From contig JAJTUP010000010.1 in the NCBI GenBank assembly GCA_021399435.1, forward strand, positions 310,001 through 374,000: a stretch of 64,000 nucleotides of DNA. The letters are read 5' to 3'. This DNA is from Diaporthe sp. PMI_573. Lineage: Eukaryota; Ascomycota; Sordariomycetes; Diaporthales; Diaporthaceae. The notes beneath the pieces are model-generated. The model searched no databases, was not told the origin of the DNA, and was given only the letters and a program-made list of their open reading frames with translations. Shown in pieces: positions 24,438 through 35,200 of the stretch. Made by a program: the position numbers and the translations under genes. Every line of letters begins with the position of its first letter. Within the stretch, counting starts at the first letter, position 1.

Positions 24438-24896
24438 TCACTCCGAATCCTTCTGGTGTCGGTCCGTGTGAACAGGAGAACCCTAGGTGTGTATAAGGTA
24501 AATAAAGGCTCTAATTCAGGAAGGTGTTATTTCCTGTAAAGTGAAGTGGCTACTTACAATTGCATAACATTCATTGCGGCGATCAGAAAAGCCAGGCAAG
24601 GTGGCAGATAATTCATACGCCTCCTTAATCTTCTGGCACCTAACAACTCCATCGAAAGCCCAGATCTGGCACTTGTGGTTTGGATAGCCGTATTCCTTAA
24701 GCCAGCCTAGACAAGCTTGCATGTTCTCGCGGAGTCTTTCATCAGTTTCTTCAGAAATATCCTTTTCAACCATGTTGATTGTAAACTGCCATATTTCCTG
24801 GTCTGACTTCGAACAAACGGTCTCGGGCGCGGGTGTGGCAGGTGTAGCGGGCGCACTGTCAGGCGAAGGGCCCTTTTTGGATAAAAATAACCCCAT
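24438..24896 (-). CDS. Unknown small protein, short paralogue of the 22368 gene
   Basis: Two exons (24896-24558, 24482-24438) give 127 residues from ATG 24896. The N-terminus is Pro/Ala/Thr-rich (PSPDSAPATPATPAPET), followed by a charged helix-rich part and CQIWAFDGVV, then RRNECYAI at the exon end. The related gene downstream on the same strand has TWWALDG and RQNEIYAM in the same order and an intron at the identical point, and both second exons begin with Gly-Ser. Here the second exon stops after 14 codons, so the long C-terminal region of the paralogue is missing. Function unknown. The gene may be a truncated duplicate. Confidence 0.6.
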
Positions 24897-25797
24897 CTGG
24901 TTGTCCAGTCTCTTGGTTCCTGATTAAGGCTGCAAGTAGGCAGAGCTACGCCGTGAAGTGGAGAACGTATCGTAGCTGTGCGGCGCAGGGCGAGAGGTTG
25001 GTTGAGGCGACGACAGGCTGCTACTTATCATAGCAGGCAGGCAGGATTCTGTGGGTCTCGAGTTGGAGACGGAAGCCCTAACCCTAAGAGCAGCAGCGGA
25101 AAGGTACAGGTGCCATTAGAAAGACATGGTATGTCCGACAAGTTTTTAATTTCTCGGGAGATTCTGAAAATTCCTGTTTTCAATGCGAGCCTCTGATTTG
25201 ATGTCCTAGCCTTCTGCTTGAATTCCAAGCATAAAAGACCAAATCGCTTGAGCGGGAAATCTATAACGGGTTGCTGTCACAGGGACTCGATTTGGTATGT
25301 AATTACAGAACCAAGGAAATGTAGACGGCGGCCACACTCACCAAAGTTCGAACACAGCACAGACTGTCAAAGTTGAGGCATGTGGCAACTTCCTGATTGA
25401 TGAAAACAGAGGCGTTTCTCCACACTGCCAGGAAAGAAATACTTGCTGAAGGAGGCATTCAGATTTGTCGGGAAGTTTGTCGAGTCTTCTGGCAGCTGAT
25501 GAAGAAATGGCGAAAAGAGACGAGAGACTCCAAACCAAACCCTGTAAATGACACAATACCAAAGGCCGCTTGGGAGTCAAACGAGGCAGCATGAAAAATA
25601 GTTTCCAAATTGTAAGAAAGTTTTATTTACAAATGCGAAATGCCTCTTGCACTGACCGCTGCCCTCTGTCAGGTTTCCTACCACGAAACTAGGAAACAGG
25701 AATACAGATACACTCCAGGGTGTAGAATGCTCATGGACCTTCTTCTCTCCGTCATGAGTGCCACCGAATTATGCTTTGCCTCATCATTCGAAGTCTC
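24897..25797. other. Intergenic region
   Basis: No gene is recognised. It contains a chance-length CCCTAACCCTAA at 25076-25087. The left part should be the promoter of the 24438 gene and the right part the 3' end of the rhamnosidase. Confidence 0.5.
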
Positions 25798-28319
25798 TTA
25801 AGAAGCAAAGGATTGGACCACAGTAAATCGAGTTCCACCGACCACTTCAAACGACGCACCTGTCCTCATCTCACCATTTACAGTAATGACTGACTGCTCA
25901 GCCGGAATCAATATGGGACTCGGGAGATCGACAGTGCCAGTCGTGCCCGCAGGCGCATCAACGGTCATGGTCAGCGAATCATCGCTACCAAAAGCCCACT
26001 CGACTTCGATCACGCCATCAACAAGCGGGACTCTGCCCCTCGCCGAACGAAGGCCCAAGGTCAAGGGTGCGACCTGGAACTCAGCCCAGCCAGGCTTGGT
26101 GGGCATTGCACCGAGGACGTACTTGGTAAGCTCTGCCGTCGGTCCTGCAGACCACCCGTGGCACAAGCTTGTCGTGAGCCCAAGACCGGGCCTTCCAGCT
26201 TCGTCAAGAGTCTCCCAGAAGCTACCGGTATAGTTCGCATTCATGCTGTCGGCCATGGGAGCCCACAACTTATAGAGCAGCTCCACCGCTGCATCGCTGT
26301 TGTTCGACGCCAGGGCCGCGCGGAGGTGATAGGCAGATGCGAAGGGGCTGATGTACGGCTGGAAGCCGGACGCGATGACCTCTGATGAAAACGCCATCGG
26401 GCCAGCTGGCCTCATCAGATCGGCTGACAGCGTGGACAGGATAGTCTGGGATGAATGGTTGGCGGCAAGGTTGACGCCGGCAAGTATCGCGATGGCATTG
26501 GAGTCCTGGCCGAAACCGGTCGACATGCTCTCCGACAACATGTACGCACCAAGCTTGTCGCTCCAGAGGTGTGTATCGATGGCGCTCCGGAGCTTTGCAA
26601 GTCTCTGCTGGTACACCGTGTGATCGATTCCTCCGTCGGCCAAGATTGTGAGGCACTCCTGGAGAGCGTAGGCGTACACAACGTTAAGTTTGGTGACGAC
26701 GCCGCTTTGCGCGGGGTCATAGTAGTTCCAATCGCCACCGAAAGAAGCATCCGATAGGTTGAAAAGTCCGTTGTCAAGAGTCTGGCTATCTGCCCAGTCG
26801 AGCATGGCCTGGACTTTGGGAGCCCAAGACTGCGCGAACGTGGAATTCCCGGTGTGCATGTAGGTTGATGCCACAGCGGTGAGGAGATTGAAAGAGTAGC
26901 CGATCAACCCAGTGATGTTGACATCCAGCTTCTCCGCCAGCGGTTCTTGTTGAATCTTGGCCGTGGGGATGAAGAAGCCCGGAGCTGCTTGGTAGGATGC
27001 GAACAGTTCTAGTGTCCCGATGATGTATTCCAGACCATGGGTACTGGCCCGAGCTGATCCGCCGGCAATATCCAGATCCCCCGTGTACGCGATGCGGTCG
27101 CGGCGAGACCCGTCAACCGACGCGGCTTCGGGGTTAGTGCCCATGAAGAAATCGGGCAGGAACGAGTCGTCCGTCAGGGGATGCGAATAAACCTCTGTTG
27201 CGTCTGAGCTGAGAGCTGACAAATTCCGAAAGACTGCGCGGTGGCCAAACGATGCGCCAATGCCAAAGGACCCGAAGATTCGCGAGTTCTGAGACATGCT
27301 TAAAATATCGATGCCATCCAAGGTCACCTTGATATCTGACATTGCAACCGTCGCGTGAACAGCATGCCAAGAGTCCAAAGCAATCGTGAGATTTGACGGT
27401 AGCTCAGATGACTGCAGCTCTTCGTTTTCCTGTGTCGAGCCGGCATAAGCTGTAATCTTTCTGTTTGCTACGTCGCATGATATGTAGATCCCTGAATTCA
27501 GCGTATCGGAAAGGACTGTGAATCCAAAACCCCCAACGACAGGTTTGACTTCGAAGGTCAGATCGTATTGCAACAGCTGGGCGGCGACCGCGCTTCCGAG
27601 GACCTGAGGTGCAACACTGTCGGCCCAAGCACCCTCTGCAGTGACTTCCAAGAAATTTGGCAGACTTTCCTTGGGGATCTCTGTCATTTGAATAGTTCTT
27701 GCGCCTACTGCCCATATTTGGTTCATTGTCTCGTTGGAGCTTTCGAAGGAGCCGGGTAAGTCTGTCAGAGATGCCGTGTGAAGTGTCGGAGACGCCCCGA
27801 CGTTTCTGAGCGTCAAGCCTCCTACAGAAGAAAGATTAAGCTTCTGATACCTGAAGGTACCTTGGATCAGTCGGTTGGAAATAGTCCCTGGCCCTGTGAT
27901 ATTGTAGCGATTGACTCGGTAGGTATCCATCGCAGCGGCTAGCGGAAGGGGGCCATCGCTCTAGATGGGCACGATATCAGTCAAGTTTGGGCAAGAATTT
28001 AGGTCTCGGTCTGTCTTACCATGTAAGTACTGAGTGCAGCCAGAGATTCTGCATACGTGATCTCAAAGACTGAGGTGTCCCCCTCGGCGCTCAGGACTTC
28101 GAAGGTCGGGATCCCCTCAACGGCATGACCGTAGTCCAATGTGACAATCGCCGGCGAATCAACAGTGGCAGAGAGAATGGTGGTCTCGTTAGTGCTTGTT
28201 ATGAGTCTGGAAGAAGTAGCAGCAGAGCGAGGAATGACCTGCCCAGGACCTGGACTCGGTCTGGACTGGCTGACTGCCAGGAAAGCCAGGCAAATAAGCT
28301 GCAAAGCGAGCACAGCCAT
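25798..28319 (-). CDS. Secreted alpha-L-rhamnosidase, GH78
   Basis: Two exons (28319-28020, 27960-25798) join to 820 residues. The signal peptide is MAVLALQLICLAFLAVSQS. The (alpha/alpha)6-barrel carries the GH78 hallmarks: DGSRRDRIAYTGD at 383-395, which includes the proposed general acid region; FWETLDEAG at 681-689; and HGWSAGPTAEL near 701. The protein ends with the family C-terminal beta-sandwich. Between the N-terminal part and the barrel, residues about 230-350 form an extra beta-rich segment (GGFGFTVLSDTLNSGIYI, SFGIGASFGHRAVFRNL) resembling a concanavalin-like jelly roll. The enzyme should release terminal rhamnose from plant polysaccharides such as rhamnogalacturonan or from flavonoid glycosides. 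It lies near a pectin lyase gene. Confidence 0.92.
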
Positions 28320-29066
28320 ATCGAACAGCTAAAATGCAATGAAGCGTAAAGCCGAGGGAAATGAGAGAATGAGTTGATCGAATTTTCACGTCCTGTTGAA
28401 CATGAACCTCTCGATATTTATTTATTCATCGCCATTCGGGCGAACAGCCAGCGGCTGTGCCTCATCACGATATCACCATCATAGTGCCAAGATGGTCTTG
28501 CTAGGGCAGCACGGATGCCGGACATGACGGGCAGTGTCCCTTAGGCCATACGACGATCTCCATTCACTAGCAGAGGTCATGCCTTCGTGGGTTGGATCCT
28601 TTAGCTTGCATGGACTTCGCCGAAGGCAGCCCCTATCATTCCACAATATTCGCCAAGTTTTGCTCTCTCGCAAGTTGTGAGGATAACTATAGTATGACCA
28701 AGATATTTTGCTAGGGACATCAACGGCATGACCCTGCCGGCCCAAACAGCGCCCCGCTGGCATTCGGTGGCTTAGCTCGTTTCTTCTCGCATCTCTCGGG
28801 TTATTCGTATTAGTGGATGCAGGGCGTCAGCTCCATCCTAGCGTCGTGATCCCTGCTTTTTGCCGCCTCTGTTTATATGGCCCATAGCTTTATTGGTCAT
28901 ACTTCAAGACGATCTGAAGAGTCATGACTCCATTCGGTCGGGATGGCAGGGATATAGCGGTTGAATTGTAGGAATGAATGATCACCTCTTAGATGATGAG
29001 GTGGCTGCTGCGATGTCTTAAGCGCCCTGCAGCACCGTAGATATAAATACATCTCCCCAGCACTTT
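28320..29066. other. Intergenic, rhamnosidase promoter
   Basis: No gene is recognised. This region must carry the promoter of the rhamnosidase and the 3' end of the Zn2Cys6 gene. Short frames show no domain. Confidence 0.5.
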
Positions 29067-30303
29067 CTATGCTAAGTAACCTATCTCCTGTAATGGCCAT
29101 TGGATCCAAAGACGATGTTCTTCGTCCAAGAGATTGTATGATTTGGCAATCAGATGATCCGCCCAGCCTTGCAACCACCATTGTCTATCGAGTCTCTTAA
29201 GCAGCACGGCAAAGAATGCAGTTATGGCAACGGCCTCCTGCGTCGGCCCCTTGAGCAGCGGCAGCAGATCCTCGGCAACTTCGAAGACCCATACGAAAGC
29301 GTCGGTTAAGTCACAAGTCCCGCCTCCCACGGCGTCGAAAACCGAGAACGACTTTCCCAGCTCGTCAATTCCTTTGAAGTAGATGTCGCGCAATCCCGCA
29401 TCAGCCTGGCGGAGCCCAATCATCGACCGCATGCTGTCGAGGTGCTCATGGACGCGGGAGACTGGCTCGGCGTCCGGCTCCCGCGCCAGCCAGCGGTCGG
29501 CGCCGTGCCTGAAGAGAGGGGCTACGGGCCCGTCGACACGAGGGCCGAGGACGCGGATGAAGGCACGTGTGCCCTGGAGCAGGAAAATCCACTCGGGAAA
29601 CCCGCTCTCGCCCACGAGGAGGGCACCGTCTCCTTTTCGCGGGCACCCGAGGGCGAAGAAAATGGTGAGCACGGAAAACAGAAAGAGCTTCTCTGCTGTG
29701 GGCGGATCTGGATCCGTCATCAGGGCCACTGGGCAATTTCGTCAGCAAGTTGTGCGAAGCTGCAGTGCTAGGTGTTGCAAGGCATACTGGCATCTCTTGA
29801 CGCGACTTGGTGATGCGTCATTGCTAACGAATGGTAATGGTCCCTCATTTCAGGGCGGTGGTGGGCGAGATGCAACGCCGAGACGGCGAGTACCGTCCTC
29901 ATGATGTAGTCACATCGTAGTCCGAGCTGGACAGCGGACAGGCGATAGAAATCTCGGATGATGATGCTATCGGACAGAGTGGCGAACGTCCTCGTTGTGA
30001 AATTATGCAGCAGTTCCAGGCTCTGCATATCCAAGGCTCCAGTAGGCCCTGAGGAAGGGGTCGGTGGTTGGCGCGCCACGCTGACAAAGTCGCATTCGAC
30101 GTTGTGCTTGATACAGTTGCCGCATGCAGGCTTGGACTCGTCACACTTGCAGCATCAAGATCAGGGATATGGACACAGATACCCCCATTCAAGCCATGGA
30201 TGGGCATTTGTTTGCTCACCTTGACTTTCCGTGATTTGCAAGTCGCACAACCCGCGCGGCTCTTTGGGTGCGATCTCCGGGTCCTCGACGTGGCACGTGG
30301 CAT
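29067..30303 (-). CDS. Zn(II)2Cys6 transcription factor
   Basis: Three exons (30303-30220, 30145-29788, 29728-29067) give 367 residues. The DNA-binding domain is C19-x2-C22-x6-C29-x6-C36-x2-C39-x6-C46, with a basic SRKVK stretch. Its first intron falls between the second and third cysteines, a frequent place in fungal C6 genes. The rest matches the fungal-specific TF_2-like region (LHNFTTRTFATLSDS, MRTVLAVSALHLAHHRPEMRDHY, FLFSVLTIFFALGCP). The second junction (A|TG) is in phase. However, the intron also carries an open run YALQHLALQLRT in another frame, so that junction is less certain. It is a nuclear regulator and the nearest potential targets are the rhamnosidase and pectin lyase, but no link is shown. 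Confidence 0.85.
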
Positions 30304-30450
30304 GGCTCGGGTTTGATTCCGAGCTTATTCGCCTGTTGGTTGATGGGTTCGGGTCGATCTCGAGGTGCTCCTGGCGGAAGGTTTTCGAGGGCGGGCCACG
30401 ATTGGTGTCCGCAGTTAGTCCGAGACACGCTCAGGGGCGTTGCTCTCGTA

Positions 30451-30510
30451 TTTGTTCGGATTCGTTCGTATCTTTTCGTATCCGAACATTGTCCGAACGA
30501 TGCCGAATTG
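30451..30510. promoter_or_regulatory. Clustered CGG/CCG half-sites upstream of the Zn2Cys6 gene
   Basis: The segment holds an 8-bp perfect inverted repeat, GTTCGGAT (30454-30461) and ATCCGAAC (30480-30487). CCGAA occurs three times at 30482, 30493 and 30503, about one helical turn apart. C6 proteins bind CGG triplets in direct or inverted pairs, and the site lies about 150-200 bp upstream of the factor's ATG. Autoregulation is a guess. Confidence 0.3.
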
Positions 30511-30929
30511 CACGTGACGTGATTCAGTAACAATCCTAGACTGCCTCTGCCAATGCAAGCTCGACCTCAACCTCAACCACTTCCACATCATTTATTAGCG
30601 TGTGTCATTTCTACTTGGTAGAAGAATACATATAGGGATCAACACAAGCACATACGGCCATAGATATAGGAAAATACGGGATCCCGTCCGCTCTCCCATA
30701 GTCAAGCCTATAATCGAACCCTCTGCTACTACGAGTAACTCTGAGGCTGAGGAGAGGCTGATCAAGCTAATATTCCAGTAAACACGAGTGGGGTCATCGC
30801 GAAACAGCACTATCCCTGTTTCGTGCCACCATTGAAAAAACAACCCTGTTGTTTCCACGAATCGCTCCTTCTCCAGAAACAAAAGGGGAGGATGCGGCCT
30901 TTTGATCCGTGGACGGTTTGAGCGTTAAG

Positions 30930-31080
30930 TATACCTGTTCAGGGATCCCAAACGTTAATTGGTCCTTGTACCTCTGTTGGCAACTATGAACCCCTCAGGT
31001 CACACTCCGCCAAATTTGCCAGAAATGACTTTGGGTGGAGATATTAAAGAATGAACGTTTAGGATCCTGGAGGAGGTGTA
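30930..31080 (+). mobile_element. Small TIR element (MITE-like), copy 1
   Basis: The 151-bp segment begins TATACCTGTTCAGGGATCC and ends GGATCCTGGAGGAGGTGTA, so its ends are imperfect inverted repeats. Inner parts AAACGTTAA and GAACGTTT also match. The interior (CAGGTCACACTC, ACTTTGGGTG) is homologous, in opposite orientation, to the segment at 33991-34150. It codes for no protein. TA at both ends fits a TA target duplication of the Tc1/mariner-Pogo type. A non-autonomous element is the simplest reading. Confidence 0.6.
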
Positions 31081-31280
31081 GATAAACGCAGGTTTTATAC
31101 GAGATCACCATGATAACAGGTCCTCCTCCGGTCCTGACTGCAATTTGCGTTCACGGATCAAGTGGCCCCGGCCACAACTTGAATAGCGCATGCCATGTTT
31201 TCCCACCAAGGGCAATCCCTAAATCCACCAAAAGTTGAACATGAGTCCACAAGGCCAGCGTTGAACACAAGTCGAAGATT

Positions 31281-31290
31281 TATATATATA
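31281..31290 (+). promoter_or_regulatory. Putative TATA box of the pectin lyase gene
   Basis: A TATATATATA run about 112 bp upstream of the pectin lyase ATG (31403), with a pyrimidine-rich leader following. It lies 200 bp inside the end of the upstream MITE-like element. Confidence 0.45.
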
Positions 31291-31402
31291 TGAGAGACTG
31301 ACCGTCTTTGTTCAGAGTGGCTTACATCGTCTCACACACTCCTCCAACCTGTACCCTCACTTCCTTTCACTTGTTCATACTTCAAATCCTTCTTTTCTCA
31401 CT

Positions 31403-32720
31403 ATGCATTTTCTAGCCCTTGTTGGGCTTTTCTTGGGCCCTAGCCTGGTTGCCGCCCAAGTCAAAGGTACCCCTTACGGCTTCGCCACTGGTGTGACCGG
31501 TGGTGGATCTGCCACGGCTGCTGCTCCCAAGGACATCAACGAGTAGGTCTTTCCTTCGTAGAAGTTGCACATCGTACAGTGCCGCTGACCTATCCAGACT
31601 CGCTACCTGGCTCGCCGACAGCACGCCCCGTGTTATTCTCATCGACAAGACCTTTAACTTTATCGGCTCCGAGGGCTCGGCCACATCCGCAGGATGTTAC
31701 AAGAAGACCTGTCCCGTTTCGGGTGGTGGCCAGAGCTATATCGGCACGCTCAGCTGCACCGGCAGCGATATGGTCTCTACTCAGATTGCATACGACAAGG
31801 CTGGTGTGACGCCCCTGCAAGTCGGAAGCAACAAGAGCATTGTTGGCGTCGGTAGCAAGGGCGTAATTCAGGGAAAGGGTCTTCACCTGGCCAAGGGCAC
31901 CAAGAACATCATCATGCAGAATGTTCACGTCACGGTAGGGAGGATCTCATCATCTAAGAGGAAGTCTCAGACCTAACCCGTTGCTCCTCAACAGGACATC
32001 AATCATGGCAGTGTTTGGGGAGGCGATGCGTTTCAGATTGAGGGCAGTGATGGCGTCTGGGTTGACCACTGCAAGTTCTCGCTCGTTGGCCGCATGTTCA
32101 TGGCTTCGTAGTATGTCGCCCCTCTTGACTTGGATTTGAACAACGCTAACGTTAGATGTAGTTACAACCCCAACCGTGTCACCGTCTCCAACACCGAGTT
32201 CGATGGTTCTACCACTACTTCAGCGACTTGCAACGGTGATCATTACTGGGGTGCTATGTTCTTCGGTCCTAGTGATCAGATCACCCTCGACCGAAACTAC
32301 TGGCACGATGTCTCTGGCCGGTCCCCTAAGCTTGGTGCTGACGACATCACGATGACCGTCCAGGCAAGCAACAATTACTTTGCCAACAACAAGGGACACG
32401 ACTTCGACATCTACAAGGGAGTTACCGCATTGCTCGAGGGTAACGTTTTCGAGAGTGTTACCACCCCCATGACTTCTGAGTCTGCCTCAGTTACTACGGT
32501 GTACAATGCCCCTGACTCGGCCTCCCTTGCGGCTTGCACGAGCAGCCTCGGCCGCGCGTGCGTGGCGAACTCTCTGTCGGGCAGCGGCCAGTGGCCCAGC
32601 CTGAAGTCCACCGCTGCTCTATCTGGTCTGGCATCTGTCAAGGGGTCTCTTGTCAAGCCAGTTCAGGCAAGCAATGTGAAGAGTCTGGTTGTGGCCGGTG
32701 CTGGTATTGGCAAGATCTAG
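31403..32720 (+). CDS. Secreted pectin lyase, polysaccharide lyase family 1
   Basis: Exons 31403-31542, 31598-31934, 31995-32110 and 32162-32720 give 383 residues, the normal size for fungal pectin lyases. A signal peptide (MHFLALVGLFLGPSLVAAQ) leads to GFATGVTGGGSAT, then the parallel beta-helix with VWGGDAFQIEGSDGVWVDH. SGRSPKLG carries the catalytic-region arginine. The C-terminus is SLVVAGAGIGKI, close to that of PelA/PelD-type enzymes. It should cleave methyl-esterified homogalacturonan by beta-elimination outside the cell. The third junction has two possible donors (after TC or after TA) that differ by one residue; I used the GTATGT donor. The gene is bracketed by two inverted copies of a small TIR element. 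Confidence 0.93.
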
Positions 32721-32929
32721 GTGTGGTCTTGCAAGCTGTTGTGTCTTTTCACTTGGATTCGTCTGAAGTCCTCCTCGAGCGAGTTCTGACCTCCGCAGGT
32801 GGCTCGGCATTATCCTCCGAGTTGCAATGCACCACACAAAACGCGCTCAATTCATGAAGTAATTGACAACTCAATTGTAATCGTATATAGTTTATTCGTA
32901 CATAAAAATGAGGCTTAGAAGCCGCTCTT

Positions 32930-33469
32930 TCAATCAATATATCCTGGTGGTACTTTTGTAGCCCTTCCGGAGCGAGTTATGGCCTCTGCAGGTGGCTCCT
33001 CATCCTCCTCCTCGTCATCTTCAGACTCTTCGTCAATACCAACGGCTATCTCATCCTCAACTTGTTCCTCGAGCTCAATCTCTTGATTTAGGGCATTTCC
33101 GGGGTCTTCCTTTCCACCCAATATCTCTCTAAGTTGCATAAATTTCTTGTTGGGGTTGGGGACGCCTTTGCGCTTCTTGGTGGTCAAACGAGCGACTTGA
33201 GCCTCCAGCTCGAGAATCCGTTGCTTTGCAAGGGCCAATTCGGCTTCTTTCGAGTCAAATGCAATGCCAATTCGCCGGAATTTCCGACGATCTCCAGCCG
33301 TGGCGTTTCGGCCCGCGAGGTCTGTGATATTGGGTAGCAGCCTCGCTTCGCTATCGCGATTCAACACTGCGTCTGCAGAAGGTTCCGACAGGGCGGGGGC
33401 TAACTTCAGATCTATGTAGGCGAGCAGCTCCTTGGTACACGCGGAGGCAGTTCCGGCTGCATAGTGTTG
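32930..33469 (-). pseudogene. Pogo/Fot1-like DDE transposase, C-terminal remnant
   Basis: An open frame without a usable ATG runs from 33469 to the stop at 32930. It contains a coiled stretch (AELALAKQRILELEAQVARL), the motif KRKGVPNPNKKFMQL, a long acidic run and TRSGRATKVPPGYID. The KRK-x-PNPN-type motif after a leucine-rich coil is characteristic of the C-terminal tails of fungal Pogo-family transposases. No DDE catalytic core or DNA-binding domain is left. About 29 bp of its 3' end also occur at 32778-32806 in the 3' flank of the pectin lyase gene. The feature is a transposon relic, not a working gene. Confidence 0.55.
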
Positions 33470-33990
33470 CTAGTCGTGATTCTTATCGAGTCGGTGCAGT
33501 CGGAGATGCGGCGAACGATGGTGCAGGAGAAGTCGGCCATCAGCCCGGCCGCCTCTAGTTTGAAGCCTAGGACGGTGACGTTGTTACGAATGATCAGGTC
33601 CTTCTTTATGGTACTGAATATTACGATATTACTGGAAATAACGAGTCCGTAGTGTATCTCGGACCTATTGAAGTCGCAAGGCGCCCTACAAACGTAACTT
33701 TCTGTCGCATCTCTCACACGTGGCGTTTGTGCAGTTGTGAGAATAGCCTGCCTCAAAATAAACTTTTATTTCTACAGACGGCATAATAAATGATGGTGAG
33801 ATTCTCATCCCCCTGATGAGGGGCTATGCACCACGTTGGGGGAGGAGCAGCCGCCGAATCTATGCGAGAGGGGCCCAGACGAAACCCTCCCTAGTGTAAC
33901 AATGTCCCAGAAGTCCGAGATGGGTGAGCTCTGAAACAGCCCGCTTGAACCCACCTGCCCAAAACACCAAAAGCACTGAATAGTGGCTTC
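33470..33990. other. Intergenic, probably eroded transposon sequence
   Basis: No gene is recognised. The region joins the transposase remnant to the second MITE-like copy and may be the decayed body of the same or a related element. Confidence 0.35.
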
Positions 33991-34150
33991 TATGTCTCCT
34001 CCAGGATCCCAAACGTTATTTTTTTTAACATCTTCACCCAAAGTTGCTTTTGCTAGTGAATTCGGTAGAGTGTGACCTGGTTGGTGAAGAGCTACCAATA
34101 GAAAAAGGTACAAGACCGATTAACGTTTGGGATCCTATAGAGGAGGTATA
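33991..34150 (-). mobile_element. Small TIR element (MITE-like), copy 2, inverted relative to copy 1
   Basis: This 160-bp segment starts TATGTCTCCTCCAGGATCCC and ends GGGATCCTATAGAGGAGGTA plus TA. Read on the minus strand it aligns with the copy at 30930: AGTATACCT at the start, GTTAATCGGTCTTGTACCT, CAGGTCACACTC, ACTTTGGGTGAAGATGTTAAA, then GGATCCTGGAGGAG. The two copies clearly share an origin but differ by substitutions and small indels, so they are not recent. There is no coding capacity. Confidence 0.6.
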
Positions 34151-34604
34151 CTGGCTGATGATTGTTTGGACGACCAAGTGATCTTGTCTATCTCAGACGA
34201 ACCCATCCAGGGGCTCATCCATATCTGTTTGAGCGATCCGGCCTTAGCCGCAGTACCCCCTAATGATCCTCGAAAATTCAACCTTAGTGACAAGAAACTC
34301 GTAACAAGGGATTAAGAAGCCGAGCTACTCGTATTTTTTCGGGTCAGTGTAGAGTAAGCCCCTGGTCTATGTGGCCAGGTTATGTCAGATTTTAATGCAA
34401 AAGAATATTTCATAATAATACGTACACCTATATATGAACTGTCTCGGTCCAATCGCTCCGTTCGTCTGATCTATTTCTCCCCATTGTTGATATCCTCCCG
34501 GTCAGGTTACTGGTTTCTCTTTCGTCCCTCCTTTTCAGCTGTGTTTGACAACCAGTTATTTCCTTTGCCACCTCATTTCAAATCGTTGAATCGATAAAGG
34601 CACA

Positions 34605-35200
34605 ATGACGTATTCGAAGTCCTCTCTCATCACTATTCTGTGCTTAGCCAACTTGGCATCCGCTCTGCCATCGCAGCACGCGACGTCTGCGGTTCGTCAA
34701 TCAGACATATCTCTCGCGGGTCGGGCCCCCGAAGCACCAGCACCGCAGGCAGGTGTGCCCACCAAAGTGTCCACCACCCCCGAGACTTCAGATCCTCATG
34801 ACCAGTTCAAGTCCGATGTCGTTGTCGGCGGAGTAGTTCAATGTCTTGCAGAAACGTATGTAAACATCCGCCTAAGTGGTCTGTCGCCTTTAATTCACAT
34901 GTGTTTTCTAGGGCCCCCTCTAAGAACGATCAGTTAAGAGCTGAGTTGGCGATCTGCGGAGGCATCCAGGCGCCGATCACAAATTGCCCAGGCACAGAGG
35001 GAAACTCTACTGGCACGTCGGGAACGGCTTTATGGACCCTGGAGGCTGCCGCCGGTGAGAAGATAAACATTTTCAAGGGTACATGGGAGGAGTGCTGCAA
35101 TGCCGGACGAGCTACTTGTAAGGGGAAGGCCTTCTCTTTGCAGTGTCAGGAGGGTACGGATAAGGGTAACCCAGTCACTATTACACTATCAAGTGCTTGA
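34605..35200 (+). CDS. Small secreted cysteine-containing protein of unknown function
   Basis: Two exons (34605-34855, 34912-35200) join as AC|G to give 179 residues. A signal peptide (MTYSKSSLITILCLANLASA) is followed by a Pro/Ala/Thr-rich linker at about 35-65. A compact region then carries seven cysteines (VQC, AIC, NC, ECC, TC, LQC). No known domain is recognised. The small size, secretion and even spread of cysteines fit fungal small secreted proteins, a class that includes effectors, but also many cell-wall or unknown proteins. No neighbour clarifies its role. The splice sites GTATGT and TTTTCTAG are good. Confidence 0.7.

Noticed and set aside
25076..25087. CCCTAACCCTAA, a telomere-like interstitial repeat
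   Set aside because: Only two units; this length is expected by chance in 64 kb and there is no longer array nearby.
30595..30882. 95-residue hydrophobic minus-strand frame
   Set aside because: No family features and no supporting leader; lies in a low-information region beside a MITE-like element.
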